Source: Zychaea mexicana
Lineage: Eukaryota; Mucoromycota; Mucoromycetes; Mucorales; Lichtheimiaceae
Length of the DNA: 64,000 nt
Assembly (NCBI RefSeq): GCF_025766255.1
Contig: NW_026516710.1
Coordinates: 124,001 to 188,000 of the forward strand
Reading direction: 5' to 3'
Shown: piece by piece, positions 47,361 to 57,499 of the stretch
How the letters are laid out: every line of letters begins with the position of its first letter
Numbering within the stretch: the stretch's first letter is position 1
Position numbers and translations under genes: made by a program
Notes under the pieces: generated by a model
Databases searched by the model: none
The model's input: only the letters and a program-made list of their open reading frames with translations
What the model was told of the DNA's origin: nothing

Positions 47361-47470
47361 GGGGGTGGGGGTCTGGGGGGAACCCCCAGGAAACATCCAA
47401 TCCGTTGAATGACCTAGAGCGCAGCGAAGGGGCTCATTCAGCCGAGCGAAGCGAGGCAGGTGGATGTTGA
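47361..47470. repeat. X segment with nested inverted repeats
   Basis: CTGGGGGGAACCCCCAG forms one hairpin (47373-47389). A second has an outer stem AACATCCA/TGGATGTT (47392-47399, 47461-47468) and an inner stem TGAATGA/TCATTCA. A near-identical copy lies at 55326-55436. It is GC-rich and contains two related blocks, GCGCAGCGAAGG and GAGCGAAGCGAGG. Its nature is unknown. Confidence 0.55.
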
Positions 47471-49120
47471 TTTACCATGTAAAATAAAAGTAATCTACTC
47501 TTAGAAGCAAAATACCTCAGGTCAGGTCTTTTTCTTTTTTGGCTTCACGCTGCTGTAGTTGTAATAGAGAAGAAAATAAAATAAACAAGTTTTGAATTAT
47601 AGAAATTGCATCAGATTTAAAAAGCATTTTGAAGAAATCTAATGCGATGGCGAATCTAGAAACTTGTAGATGGTCAAATAAATAAAAATATTGAAGAATT
47701 TGATTTGGTAATTGGCAAAGAAAAAAAAAGTAAATAAAAAAGGAGAAGAAAGCAAAGTGGTGGAGACAAGCATAGTGGCAGTAAAAGTCTTAGAGTGGGA
47801 AGAAGCACAGCAGTCCAGGTGGTGTAAAAAAGGATGTAAGTAGGGGAGCCAATTTTATCCATTTGCTGCATCACGGCTCTGAAAGCACACTGAAAGCACA
47901 CTGAAATCGGGCGGCGGTTTTTAAATAAGTATAAACTCCAGATTACTGTATTTGCTTTTGCAAACGATTGGGTCGTATGGGCCGGTTGGTTACGGCTTGG
48001 TACGACTCCCGGGATGCACGAGTTCGAACCATGCAGCCGGAACTTTTTTGGTTTTTATGAGAGAAATGTTGCAGCATGTTTCTTGGCCTGAAACATAAAC
48101 CAATGAGATCCACGGACCAATCGTGTGTATTGTCCGTGTTCCTCTTTTATCCTTTGTGCTTACAAGAAGTTACCACACCAATCGCGATAATACTTCTCTA
48201 AAACATTCAAAGCACCAATCTCCTTTACTCCTTCCACGATTACTCATCAACCTTCATCAGATCTGTAATTGTATTAGTAATGTTGATATTGTATATAAAT
48301 ACCTTGGAATCATCAACAATCACAATAGAAGGTATCTATCTACCATCGTATTATCTTTGTGGTTACCTGTCGGTATTACTCTTCATGGTCTTACTTCTCT
48401 CTGTGTGGTCTTCTCCTTCTTTGTGGCTCTCTCTGTGTGGTCTACTCCTGTGGTTTTCTATTTCATGAATTACGACAGAAAGACAAAACTTAGTTTTCTC
48501 TCCTTCTATGTACTCGAAAGATTACAGAGCTCTTCATTTTATCCTTCATTTACATATCCAAAGAATCTATGCTAAATACAAAAACTAGATCGAATGCAAA
48601 TTCAATTTTGCTTTCTTTCAGCCGTTCACTCCACATGTTGCTTTATTCATAAAGGGATTTTAAAGACTTTATTCTATCATATCATTGTCTTTTACTCTAT
48701 TTATTTTTTCGATATACAAGATCATGCAGAGCGGATTTGAATAAAGTTTATATCCAATCCTATCCAACTCACGACGAGCCATGTTGACTATATAATGATA
48801 AAGTGTAGCGGCCTAAAGCTAGAATAGACACAGAAATAACGAACGACTTATTGATATACTTTGTGCCATTGCTCAACCTGATAATCACACTCCACTCTCT
48901 GCAGAAAAGCTTATAGATTTTCCACTGTTAAATATAAAGACAAAAAGATGAATTCACAATAGTTTCTGATATGGATAGTTGTAAGTCAAGCAACAGAAAC
49001 TAGTATACATTAATGCAGTGTCTGCATATGCATGTCAAAATGACCTACAGCCTTTTATTGTCGCCGCTGATGCAATGCCCACTCTTGCCAAGCTTTCATT
49101 CCGTCTTCTTGGCGATCTCG
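47471..49120. repeat. R block copy b with preceding linker
   Basis: Non-coding repeat matching 35079-36741 (minus the MITE) and 55437-57161. It has an empty site for the Merlin element near 47841-47848 and for the MITE near 48025-48035. Long open frames, for example around 48123-48575, are shared only because the DNA is duplicated, and they look like no known protein. Confidence 0.7.
47964..48048 (+). ncRNA. tRNA-like Pol III promoter unit, R copy b (tentative)
   Basis: A-box-like TGGGCCGGTTGG (47978-47989) and B-box-like GAGTTCGAACC (48020-48030) are spaced as in tRNA genes and followed by a run of six T at 48043-48048. A full cloverleaf does not form on the plus strand because the T stem fails, so it is at best tRNA-derived. 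Confidence 0.3.
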
Positions 49121-50742
49121 TAGGGGTCACAATTGGACGGGTCGGGTTGGGTCAAGAAAACACTGACCCGACCCGACCCGTTCAACCCGACGGGTCAAAA
49201 CTCGGGTTGATGGGTTGGAAATGATTTCAACGATTTCGCAATGATTTCAACGATTTCTAACCAAAAGGAAACAAAATGACGAGTTTAAGAAGAAAATATA
49301 TACTAAAAGTAAAATAAATAAGCTCAATAGTTTTATTTATTGATTGGTTTTTTGATAAATCGTCTATACTAGCATTGGCGTTAACTGGCCAGAACTCAGA
49401 AACTTTATGGGCAGATTGGGATGGAGACCGGAGAGAATTTGAAAATTATAAAAAAAAAGGGAAGGCAAAAAAGTCAGCAGCAAAAAAATCAGCATAGTCA
49501 GCGAGACGGGCTAAATGGTGTGTTTTGCAATAAGTGGGCGATGGGCGATCATATTCCTGTGCATTTATAGCGGATGAAACAAAAGAAAAGTTGTCGTGTG
49601 TGAGATTGCGGTATTGACAACAAATGCCGTGCTGAATAAAAGTAGTGGTACTGAGCAAGGACGGGGCAGTGACGAAAAAGGACAGGTGTAAAGAAAAGAC
49701 AAGTGGTGCTGGAGCGGCGACAAAAAAGGACAGGTGTAAAGAAAAGAGAAGTGGTGCCGGAGCAGCGACAAAAAAGGATGCGGTAAAAAAAAACAGTGAC
49801 AAAAAGGCTGCAGATAAGAAAGCAGTAGTGCTGTATTTGTACCAGGGATGAAGTATTGAACACAATGACGAAAAGATCGAGCTATAATAATGATTGCTGC
49901 CTAACGGTAGTCAAACGTTGTGTTTAGTCACTGTAGACAAGTTGATTCGGACGATCGTAAAATTAAAGGGAAACGTACCTGTACCGTCCAGGAGTGTGGA
50001 GAAAATGACGTATTTGCTCCAAAAACATCTAGTTACACCAGCATTAAAACGTTTTTGGAAAATTGTAAAAGAAGCTTTATTTATGCTACATAATAGATCA
50101 ACTAAAGCTTCAAGTATATGCGTCCAAAGCATGGCCAAACTGGGCATGATGTCTGTATACCCAAAAGCAAAAGATGTACCGTTTTCTAAGTAGTAGTTAT
50201 ATGTTCTATTCTATGCAACGTAAACAGCGATAAAAAAAAGATATAAATATATACAAGTTTTCCGTTTTCTTGCAAAGTAATCTTTATTTTCTCAGCTATT
50301 CTTTTTGATACCTAACAGCCTTCGTACCTAGCACTTACACCATCATGGAGTTCACCCGTTCTGACAGCAATTTGACCTCTATGTCCTTGGATCCCACTGA
50401 ATCTGAAGCCGGCGACTTTCACGAAACAACCACAAGCGAGACAGAACACAGTGCAGCAATGGTTAGCCAAAGTAGTATGGCACGCGGTTCGGACGAGCCA
50501 TGGATTTACAAATACAAGGTTGCGGATGCTACAAAAGACGAGAGGAATCGCATTATCAAGATTACTTGTTCAAGGTGCCAAAAGTCATATGTTGGTTCAT
50601 CTACCGGTAACATTATCCGTCACCTGCAAAATAGACACAGCATTACGAAGGAGAAGTGCGAGCAAGGCAGTGTAGCAGTTGTTGGGCCAATGGACAGTTT
50701 CGCTCGTGGTGTTATGTCTATTCAAGCAACGACTGTTACTCG

Positions 50743-52952
50743 GATGAATAAACAAAACTTTATATTTACTTCTATTATATTACATTTAGAAATTGTTTTC
50801 TAGAACAAATATTTTATTAAAATTCAGATATAAAATAGTATTATTTTTACTTTTAATACTATTTACTATACAATACTATTATCATTCTTTACAAAAATTA
50901 TTACCATAGTAATTAATTAAAATATGATATCTTCAAAAATTAGCTAAAAAGGTAATTATTATGTTAGTGATAAATGATTTTTTTTTTCGTTAGCATCAAG
51001 ATTTTCTATTAAGTGACTGCTATTTTTCCTCGAAAAAATAAAATTATATAAAATATATAATTTGCCAATGGCAAATTAGAAAATAAATCTAATTTTATTT
51101 TTTTTGAAAATAAATAGATATATTATTTCCTTATTAATTTCCTATTTTAATTAGTTGCTATGATACATATTTTTAATTTAAAAATTGAATTTTCATATAT
51201 AATTAAAAGATTATTAAGATATATGCTATAAATATGGAATCAGATATTGAAATCATGGATGAATATAGTAATAAGAATAATGAAGATATTATTGAATATA
51301 GAAAAAAGTTAAAAAATGAAATCAATAATTTAATATTAAATAAGTGGTCTTTTTTAAGTCAAGATTGGAGAAAAGTTGAAAATAAATTTAAGCATCGAAC
51401 AGAATTAAAAAATATTAAAAATATAAGAGAAATTAAAGATGAATTATTAGATAAATTAGGTTATATTCCTATATTCTTTTTTATTACTGTTTTATATACA
51501 CATAAGGAATATCCAGGGCCTTATTTAGAAGTTGAAAAAGCATTATTATTAATATATCAATTAGTAGATGGTTTTACATCTAAAAATATAAAAAAATATA
51601 TCCCATCATCTAGTTTTTATAATTTATATAAAGAGTTTTGGATTACTAATTATGAAAATTTAAATAAATATGTTGATTATTGTTTATTAGAAATGTTTAG
51701 TAATATAAAGATAAGAGTATTATCAGCTCAAATTAAAAATCCTCAAAATTTTAAACATATAACTTTAGCTTTAGATGGGCATGATACAGCAATTCAATAT
51801 GATAAACCGAATGTTTCACATCAAAAAAAATGGTCATATAAATTAAAAACTAGTGGAATAAGAACACAAGTATTAGTAGATATAAATGAGAATATAATTA
51901 ATGTTTCTAATAGTCAATTATGTGGTATTTGTAGTGATGGTGGTATGTTTTTAAATATGAAATTGTATAGAAAAATTAAAGAACAAGATTGTATTGCATT
52001 AGATGGTGGTTATACACTATTTATTAAACAATTTGAAGATTTTTGTAAAAGTAAAAATATTAATTTAAATGACAGAAATTTTTTTTATCCAATTCGTAAA
52101 GAAGCAGGAATAGCTTTAAACAATCAAGAAGAACATTATAACAAAGTATTTGGTAGTTTTAGATCTATAGTTGAAAATCAATTTAAAGACTTATATAATA
52201 AATTTAAAAGATTCTCTAATAATAATTCTATATTAAAGACAGATGATATAAAATATATAAACTTACAATTAAAAGTTGTATTTTTATTAAAAAATATTCA
52301 AAATTTTGCTGATAAATTTAATATTATAGTACAAGAACATCATAAGTTATGGATAAATGATAATTTTGATTTTCCTAATGAAATGAGATTAATAGATATT
52401 GTTTATACTAATCAAATGGAGCAAATGAATAAAATTAAAGATTTAAAGAAAATACAATTAGAACTACTAAATTTAAATATAAATAATGATGAATTAGAAA
52501 ATAATAATATTGATATGATAGTTGATAATGAAAATGAAACTGTAAATGATAATAATAATAATGATGATACAGATGTTGACTTTCCTCAATATCAAAATGT
52601 ATCTAAAAAAAGAAAAAAACGATCGAAAAATAAAAATAAATGTATGAATATATATGAATATAGAAATGTAAACAAAGATGAAAATATATTTGAGGTAGAA
52701 AAGATAGTAAATCATAAAATAGAGAATAAAAAATATATATTTCATGTTAAATGGAAAGGATACGATTATGGAGATAATAGTTGGGTCAATGAAAATGATT
52801 TTAAACAAAAGGAAATAATTATTGAATACTTTAATAAAAGAAATATATTATATAGTTAATTATTAAAAAAATATAATTATAATGATTTTATATTATAAAA
52901 TAAGGTATTAATTATTAATATAAAAATTAAATTATGATTACTGATTGTTCAT
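50743..52952 (+). mobile_element. 2210-bp DDE_4-chromodomain element, apparently intact
   Basis: It is very AT-rich, inserted in the hAT transposase exon, with CTCG on both sides (50739-50742 and 52953-52956). The empty site in copy a has one CTCG. The ends show a short imperfect inverted repeat, ATGAATAAACA on the left and ATGAACAATCA read inward on the right. Four-base duplications fit IS5-like relatives; PIF/Harbinger usually makes three. It carries one intact gene, and 490 bp of AT-rich DNA upstream of the gene hold no frame. Confidence 0.8.
51234..52859 (+). CDS. Transposase with DDE_4 (HARBI1/IS5-like) core and C-terminal chromodomain
   Basis: This is a single-exon gene of 541 residues. 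Family-like blocks are HRTELKNIKNI, the first catalytic block ITLALDGHDTA (Asp 181), IALDGGYTLF (Asp 257) and EEHYNKVFGSFRSIVENQF (Glu 314), in the order typical of DDE_4 proteins. A helical linker and a low-complexity Asn/Asp-rich stretch (about 420-465) lead to a basic Lys/Arg cluster, KKRKKRSKNKNK, then a chromodomain at about 487-530 (FEVEKIVNHKIENKKYIFHV, then KWKGYDYGDNSWV). A chromodomain suggests targeting to methylated histone H3, as in chromoviral integrases. Disrupted relatives lie at 30976-32104 with 26797-27223, and at 21475-21901. The codons are extremely AT-rich, unlike the host genes. Confidence 0.85.
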   Translation: MESDIEIMDEYSNKNNEDIIEYRKKLKNEINNLILNKWSFLSQDWRKVENKFKHRTELKNIKNIREIKDELLDKLGYIPIFFFITVLYTHKEYPGPYLEVEKALLLIYQLVDGFTSKNIKKYIPSSSFYNLYKEFWITNYENLNKYVDYCLLEMFSNIKIRVLSAQIKNPQNFKHITLALDGHDTAIQYDKPNVSHQKKWSYKLKTSGIRTQVLVDINENIINVSNSQLCGICSDGGMFLNMKLYRKIKEQDCIALDGGYTLFIKQFEDFCKSKNINLNDRNFFYPIRKEAGIALNNQEEHYNKVFGSFRSIVENQFKDLYNKFKRFSNNNSILKTDDIKYINLQLKVVFLLKNIQNFADKFNIIVQEHHKLWINDNFDFPNEMRLIDIVYTNQMEQMNKIKDLKKIQLELLNLNINNDELENNNIDMIVDNENETVNDNNNNDDTDVDFPQYQNVSKKRKKRSKNKNKCMNIYEYRNVNKDENIFEVEKIVNHKIENKKYIFHVKWKGYDYGDNSWVNENDFKQKEIIIEYFNKRNILYS

Positions 52953-54763
52953 CTCGAGAAGTATAGCGGGAGCAACAAGCACGTTTCATCATCAGTACAA
53001 AGTCTGGATACACGATGGTGGAAAATGAAGAATTTCGCAAGTTCATCCAGCTCACTCAAGCTGCACCGTCGTTTGATGTTGTCGCGCCGATTACTGCCAA
53101 TACCATCAAGAGCGACATCACCCGGTTATATCGAGTCGAGAAGGCGCGCATCATGTCCTATTTGCAAGCGCAACAATGTCTCTCTTTTTCCGTGGACGCC
53201 TAGACCTCAGAGTGGGGGTATGATTTCCTTGGTATTACCGCTCATTTCATTGACGAGTACTGGGTGCAGCGGGAGGTTTTAGTCGGTCTCCAGCATCCAG
53301 ATGAACGCCATTCCGGAGAAGCTCTTGCTGATCATTTCCTAAGAGTGCTCGACGATTTCGACATTACTCATCTCCTGTTTACCATTACTGCCGACAATGC
53401 TTCCAACAACCTGTCCATGGCTAAAGAGCTTGAAAGGCGTGCCGAGACAAGAGGGGAGAGTGGTCGCGCATTCCATTTCCAGGCAGCCAAACACCTTATC
53501 CCGTATATTGGTCACTTCGTCAATTTGGTTGCACAAGTACTGATCAAAGATAGGTTGTGTTCACAGCCGTTGCTCGATAATGTCGTTGAATCAGATATCG
53601 CGGCCGATCAAGATATTAGCAACGTGGTGTCCAAGTTAAGAGTAGGAATAAAGAAAATCAGGTAGGGTATAAATCACTGGCATAAATGGTCAAGCCGCTT
53701 ACACAAATATTAACTTAAATTTACCATGTTATAAGGATGTCCACTACCAAGTACCGAAAACAATATCGAGAATATTGTTCTATGAAGTATGGCGAGCAGC
53801 TCGAGCTACAATTGGATGTGCGCACACGATGGAACTCCACTTATGATATGCTGGTACGGGCGTTGAGGGTGAAGGACGTGTATAATGCAACCTGCGACTT
53901 CTTCAGCGAGTTGTCGATATATCGGTTGGATCCCCAAGACGAGCCATACATGAAAAAGGTTATAGCATTGCTGGATAGTCTAAAAATTATGACGGAAGAG
54001 CTATCAACATCACAGTAAGTTATTACGGAAAATATAACACGCTGTAATAGCATCACATACAGCAATGTTTTAAGCAACATGGTCCATCAATAGTTACCCG
54101 TCTATCAACAAAGTAATCTTCGCATACAACGTGCTCATTGACGATCTCGAAGACTTCCAAGACGACACGTCAAATCCGCAAATCCTGTGTGACGCAGCAA
54201 GACAGGCCCAAGCAAAGCTTGAAATGTATTATGCAAGAACCGATTCGTCCACTGTATATGCCGTCGCCACAGCAATGAACCCGTGCCTGAAGTATGCTTA
54301 CTGGGATGAACGGGAATGGGAGCCAGAATTTAAAGAGACAGCTAGAATGAGTGTCGAAGCAGAATGGAGCACGTTCAAGGCTGTGAGTGGCACCACTGAC
54401 CATGAGGCTGGAGCACTGTCACCTGAGGAGATATGTCGCAATCGCTACTGTCCCAAGAGGCAAAGAATCCAAGATGAGTTGACAGCATATGTAAGCGAGC
54501 CACAGACAGCACTTGCCGAAGGTGACGATAATAGACGACCGGTAAGCTACGAATTGGAGTACTGGCAATGCACAAGCACAACGTACGTGCAGTTAGCAAA
54601 AATGGCACGCAAGTTTCTCGCCATCCCTGCAACGTCAACATCTTGCGAACGCTTGTTTTCGGATGTCAAAGGATTCGTGCCATCTGAACGAAACAGATTA
54701 TTGCCGGAAGCATTACAAGAAAGCGTTTTGGTAAAGGCTTGGTCAAAAATAACAACCGACTAA

Positions 54764-55325
54764 AAAAATTTCCACCACCTTTATCCCTTTTTTTTTTCTC
54801 ACTTTCCGATCTTTGTCGTTCCTATTTGATTTGTCTCTTTTTCACTCCTCTTTCCTTTCGTTCATTTTTTTTGCTCCTCTTGCTAAACTGCTCACTTACT
54901 TTTTACACTTCTTCCTGTTTCCTTTTTTAACGGCCTTCCCTATTCTATTCTTCCTTTTACTCTAAAGTCTAAGTTATCTTTGGTCTTCAGGTATCCTTAT
55001 TTATTAAATCCTATATACTTTGCACCGTTAGGCCTTAGCGCTTCCCCTTATCTTCATACTTTGCCCTTCATATAAAGTTATTATAAAATAAACAGTATTC
55101 GCATATGTCATCATAATATTCTTTTTTCCCTTTCGTATATCTTACTATACACTTGAATAAAGGAACCGTTGGATAACTAGTACTGTCCCAAATCTAAACT
55201 ATATACACTTAGGTCACGACGCGTCAACGGGTCGACCCATGGGTCAGAAAAGCAGCAACCCGACCCGTTGACCCGTCCTTGACCCGTGGGTCGGTTTTGA
55301 CCTGCAGGTCAGATTGCGACCCCTA
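54764..55325. other. hAT copy b 3' region and right end
   Basis: Same composition as 46799-47360: a pyrimidine-rich 3' region, then subterminal GGGTC/ACCCG repeats and the terminal inverted repeat. Confidence 0.6.
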
Positions 55326-57161
55326 GGGGGTGGGGGTCTGGGGGGAACCCCCAGGAAACATCCAATCCGTTGAATGACCCAGAGCGCAGCGAAGGGGCTC
55401 ATTCAGCCGAGCGAAGCGAGGCAAGTGGATGTTGATTTACTATGTAAAATAAAAGTAACCTACTCTTAGAAGCAAAATACCTCAGGTCAGGTCTTTTTCT
55501 TTTTTGGCTTCATGCTGCTGTAGTTGTAATAGAGAAGAAAATAAAATAAACAAGTTTTGAATTATAGAAATTGCATCAGATTTAAAAAGCATTTTGAAGA
55601 AATCTAATGCGATGGCGAATCTAGAAACTTGTAGATGGTCAAATAAATAAAAATGTTGAAGAATTTGATTTGGTAATTGGCAAAAAAAAAAAGTAAATAA
55701 AAAAGGAGAAGAAAGCAAAGTGGTGGAGACAAGCATAGTGGCAGTAAAAGTCTTAGAGTGGGAAGAAGCACAGCAGTCCAGGTGGTGTAAAAAAGGATGT
55801 AAGTAGGGGAGCCAATTTTATCCATTTGCTGCATCACGGCTCTGAAAGCACACTGAAAGCACACTGAAATCGGGCGGCGGTTTTTAAATAAGAATAAACT
55901 CCAGATCACTGTATTTGCTTTCGCAAACGATTGGGTCGTATGGGCCAGTTGGTTACGGCTTGGTACGACTCCCGGGATGCACGAGTTCGAACCATGCAGC
56001 CGGAATTGGGTCGTATGGGCCGGTTGGTTACGGCTTGGTACGACTCCCGGGATGCACGAGTTCGAACCATGCAGCCGGGACTTTTTTGGTTTTTATGAGA
56101 GAAATGTTGCAGCATGTTTCTTGGCCTGAAACATAAACCAATGAGATCCACGGACCAATCGTGTGTATTGTCCGTGTTCCTCTTTTATCCTTTGTGCTTA
56201 CAAGAAGTTACCACACCAATCGCGATAATACTTCTCTAAAACATTCAAAGCACCAATCTCCTTTACTCCTTCCACGATTACTCATCAACCTTCTTCATCA
56301 GATCTGTAATTGTATTAGTAATGTTGATATTGTATGTAAATACCTTGGAATCATCAATAATCACAATAGAAGGTATCTATCTACCATCGTATTATCTTTG
56401 TGGTTACCTGTCGGTATTACTCTTCATGGTCTTACTTCTCTCTGTGTGGTCTTCTCCTTCTTTGTGGTTCTCTCTGTGTGGTCTACTCCTGTGGTTTTCT
56501 ATTTCATGAATTACGACAGAAAGACAAAACTTAGTTTTCTCTCCTTCTATGTACTCGAAAGATTACAGAGCTCTTCATTTTATCCTTCATTCACATATCC
56601 AAACAATCTATGCTAAATACAAAAACTAGATCGAATGCAAATTCAATTTTGCTTTCTTTCAGCCGTTCACTCCACATGTTGCTTTATTCATAAAGGGATT
56701 TTAAAGACTTTATTCTATCATATCATTGTCTTTTACTCTATTTATTTTTTCGATATACAAGATCATGCAGAGCGGATTTGAATAAGGTTTATATCCAATC
56801 CTATCCAACTCACGACGAGCCATGTTGACTATATAATGATCAAGTGTAGCGGCCTAAAGCTAGAATAGACACAGAAATAACGAACGACTTATTGATATAC
56901 TTTGTGCCATTGCTCAACCTGATAATCACACTCCACTCTCTGCAGAAAAGCCTATAGATTTTCCACTGTTAAATATAAAGACAAAAAGATGAATTCACAA
57001 CAGTTTCTGATATGGATGGTTGTAAGTCAAGCAACAGAAACTAGTATACATTAATGCAGTGTCTGCATATGCATGTCAAAATGACCTACAGCCTTTTATT
57101 GTCGCCGCTGATGCAATGCCCACTCTTGCCAAGCTTTCATTCCGTCTTCTTGGCGATCTCG
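55326..57161. repeat. X segment and R block copy c
   Basis: Third R copy, ending at 57161 with GGCGATCTCG. There copies a and b continue into the hAT element, while copy c runs into unrelated DNA (CTCTCTTCTGCGCTGCAC). It is the trailing partial unit of the tandem duplication. It contains a duplicated 75-bp tRNA-like unit. Confidence 0.75.
55930..56079 (+). repeat. Tandem pair of 75-bp tRNA-like units
   Basis: Two adjacent units (55930-56004, 56005-56079) each carry the A-box-like TGGGCCRGTTGG and B-box-like GAGTTCGAACC. The second is followed by a T run near 56082. Copies a and b of R have one unit. Unit length equals that of a tRNA gene. Confidence 0.5.
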
Positions 57162-57499
57162 CTCTCTTCTGCGCTGCACATCTATACTATTAAAATCTTT
57201 AAAAGTTAGTTGAAAAATCCAAAAAAGGAAGGTGGCTCTACAGCGGTGCTTTAGTTTCTATAAATCCACATGTCATTTACTCCACCCCTATCTGATGAAA
57301 AGATCTGTGCAAAATTGAGCAAGTACACGGTCATCCGGGATCTGAAATCCGGGATAAATAAGAAAGAGCCTCATTAAGCATCAAATATCTGTATATACTC
57401 CAAGAGAGGCAATGTATTTTATGGATGAAGCAATGACCGAATTATATCTTTGCTGTAGATCATTTTTTTACTACCATTCACTGTCATACCATAAAGGAT
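57162..57499. other. Unassigned DNA
   Basis: No gene or repeat is recognised. It lies between the R block and the exonuclease remnant. Confidence 0.4.

Larger units (their letters stand above)
50345..54763 (+). pseudogene. hAT transposase copy b (BED finger), disrupted
   Basis: The first exon is split at 50742 by the DDE_4-chromodomain element and resumes at 52957. The exons at about 53736-54014 and 54094-54763 are undamaged. The only in-frame stop besides the insertion is TAG at 53201-53203, shared with copy a and so older than the duplication. The position where copy a has its second stop reads TGG here. The BED finger, TADNASNN block and C-terminal hATC region (KMARKFLAIPATSTS, then CERLFS) are all present. 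Confidence 0.88.
49121..55325. mobile_element. hAT element copy b (3991 bp plus a 2214-bp insertion)
   Basis: Same terminal and subterminal repeats as copy a and same flanks on both sides. Subtracting the insertion (2210 bp plus a 4-bp duplication) leaves 3991 bp against 3990 bp for copy a, and the one-base difference matches a visible single-base loss in copy a. The two copies differ at few positions, so the duplication is recent. Confidence 0.82.

Noticed and set aside
47964..48048. Functional tRNA gene
   Set aside because: A- and B-box-like motifs are present, but the T stem and acceptor stem do not pair on the plus strand.
48123..48575. 150-codon frame in the R block (also at 35744 and 56161)
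   Set aside because: Kept only because the copies are nearly identical in DNA. The peptide has no domain, and an overlapping second frame is equally open.
36742..57161. R blocks as long terminal repeats of a retrotransposon
   Set aside because: No reverse transcriptase, integrase or gag lies between them. The DNA between is a hAT element, and the arrangement is better explained by tandem duplication.
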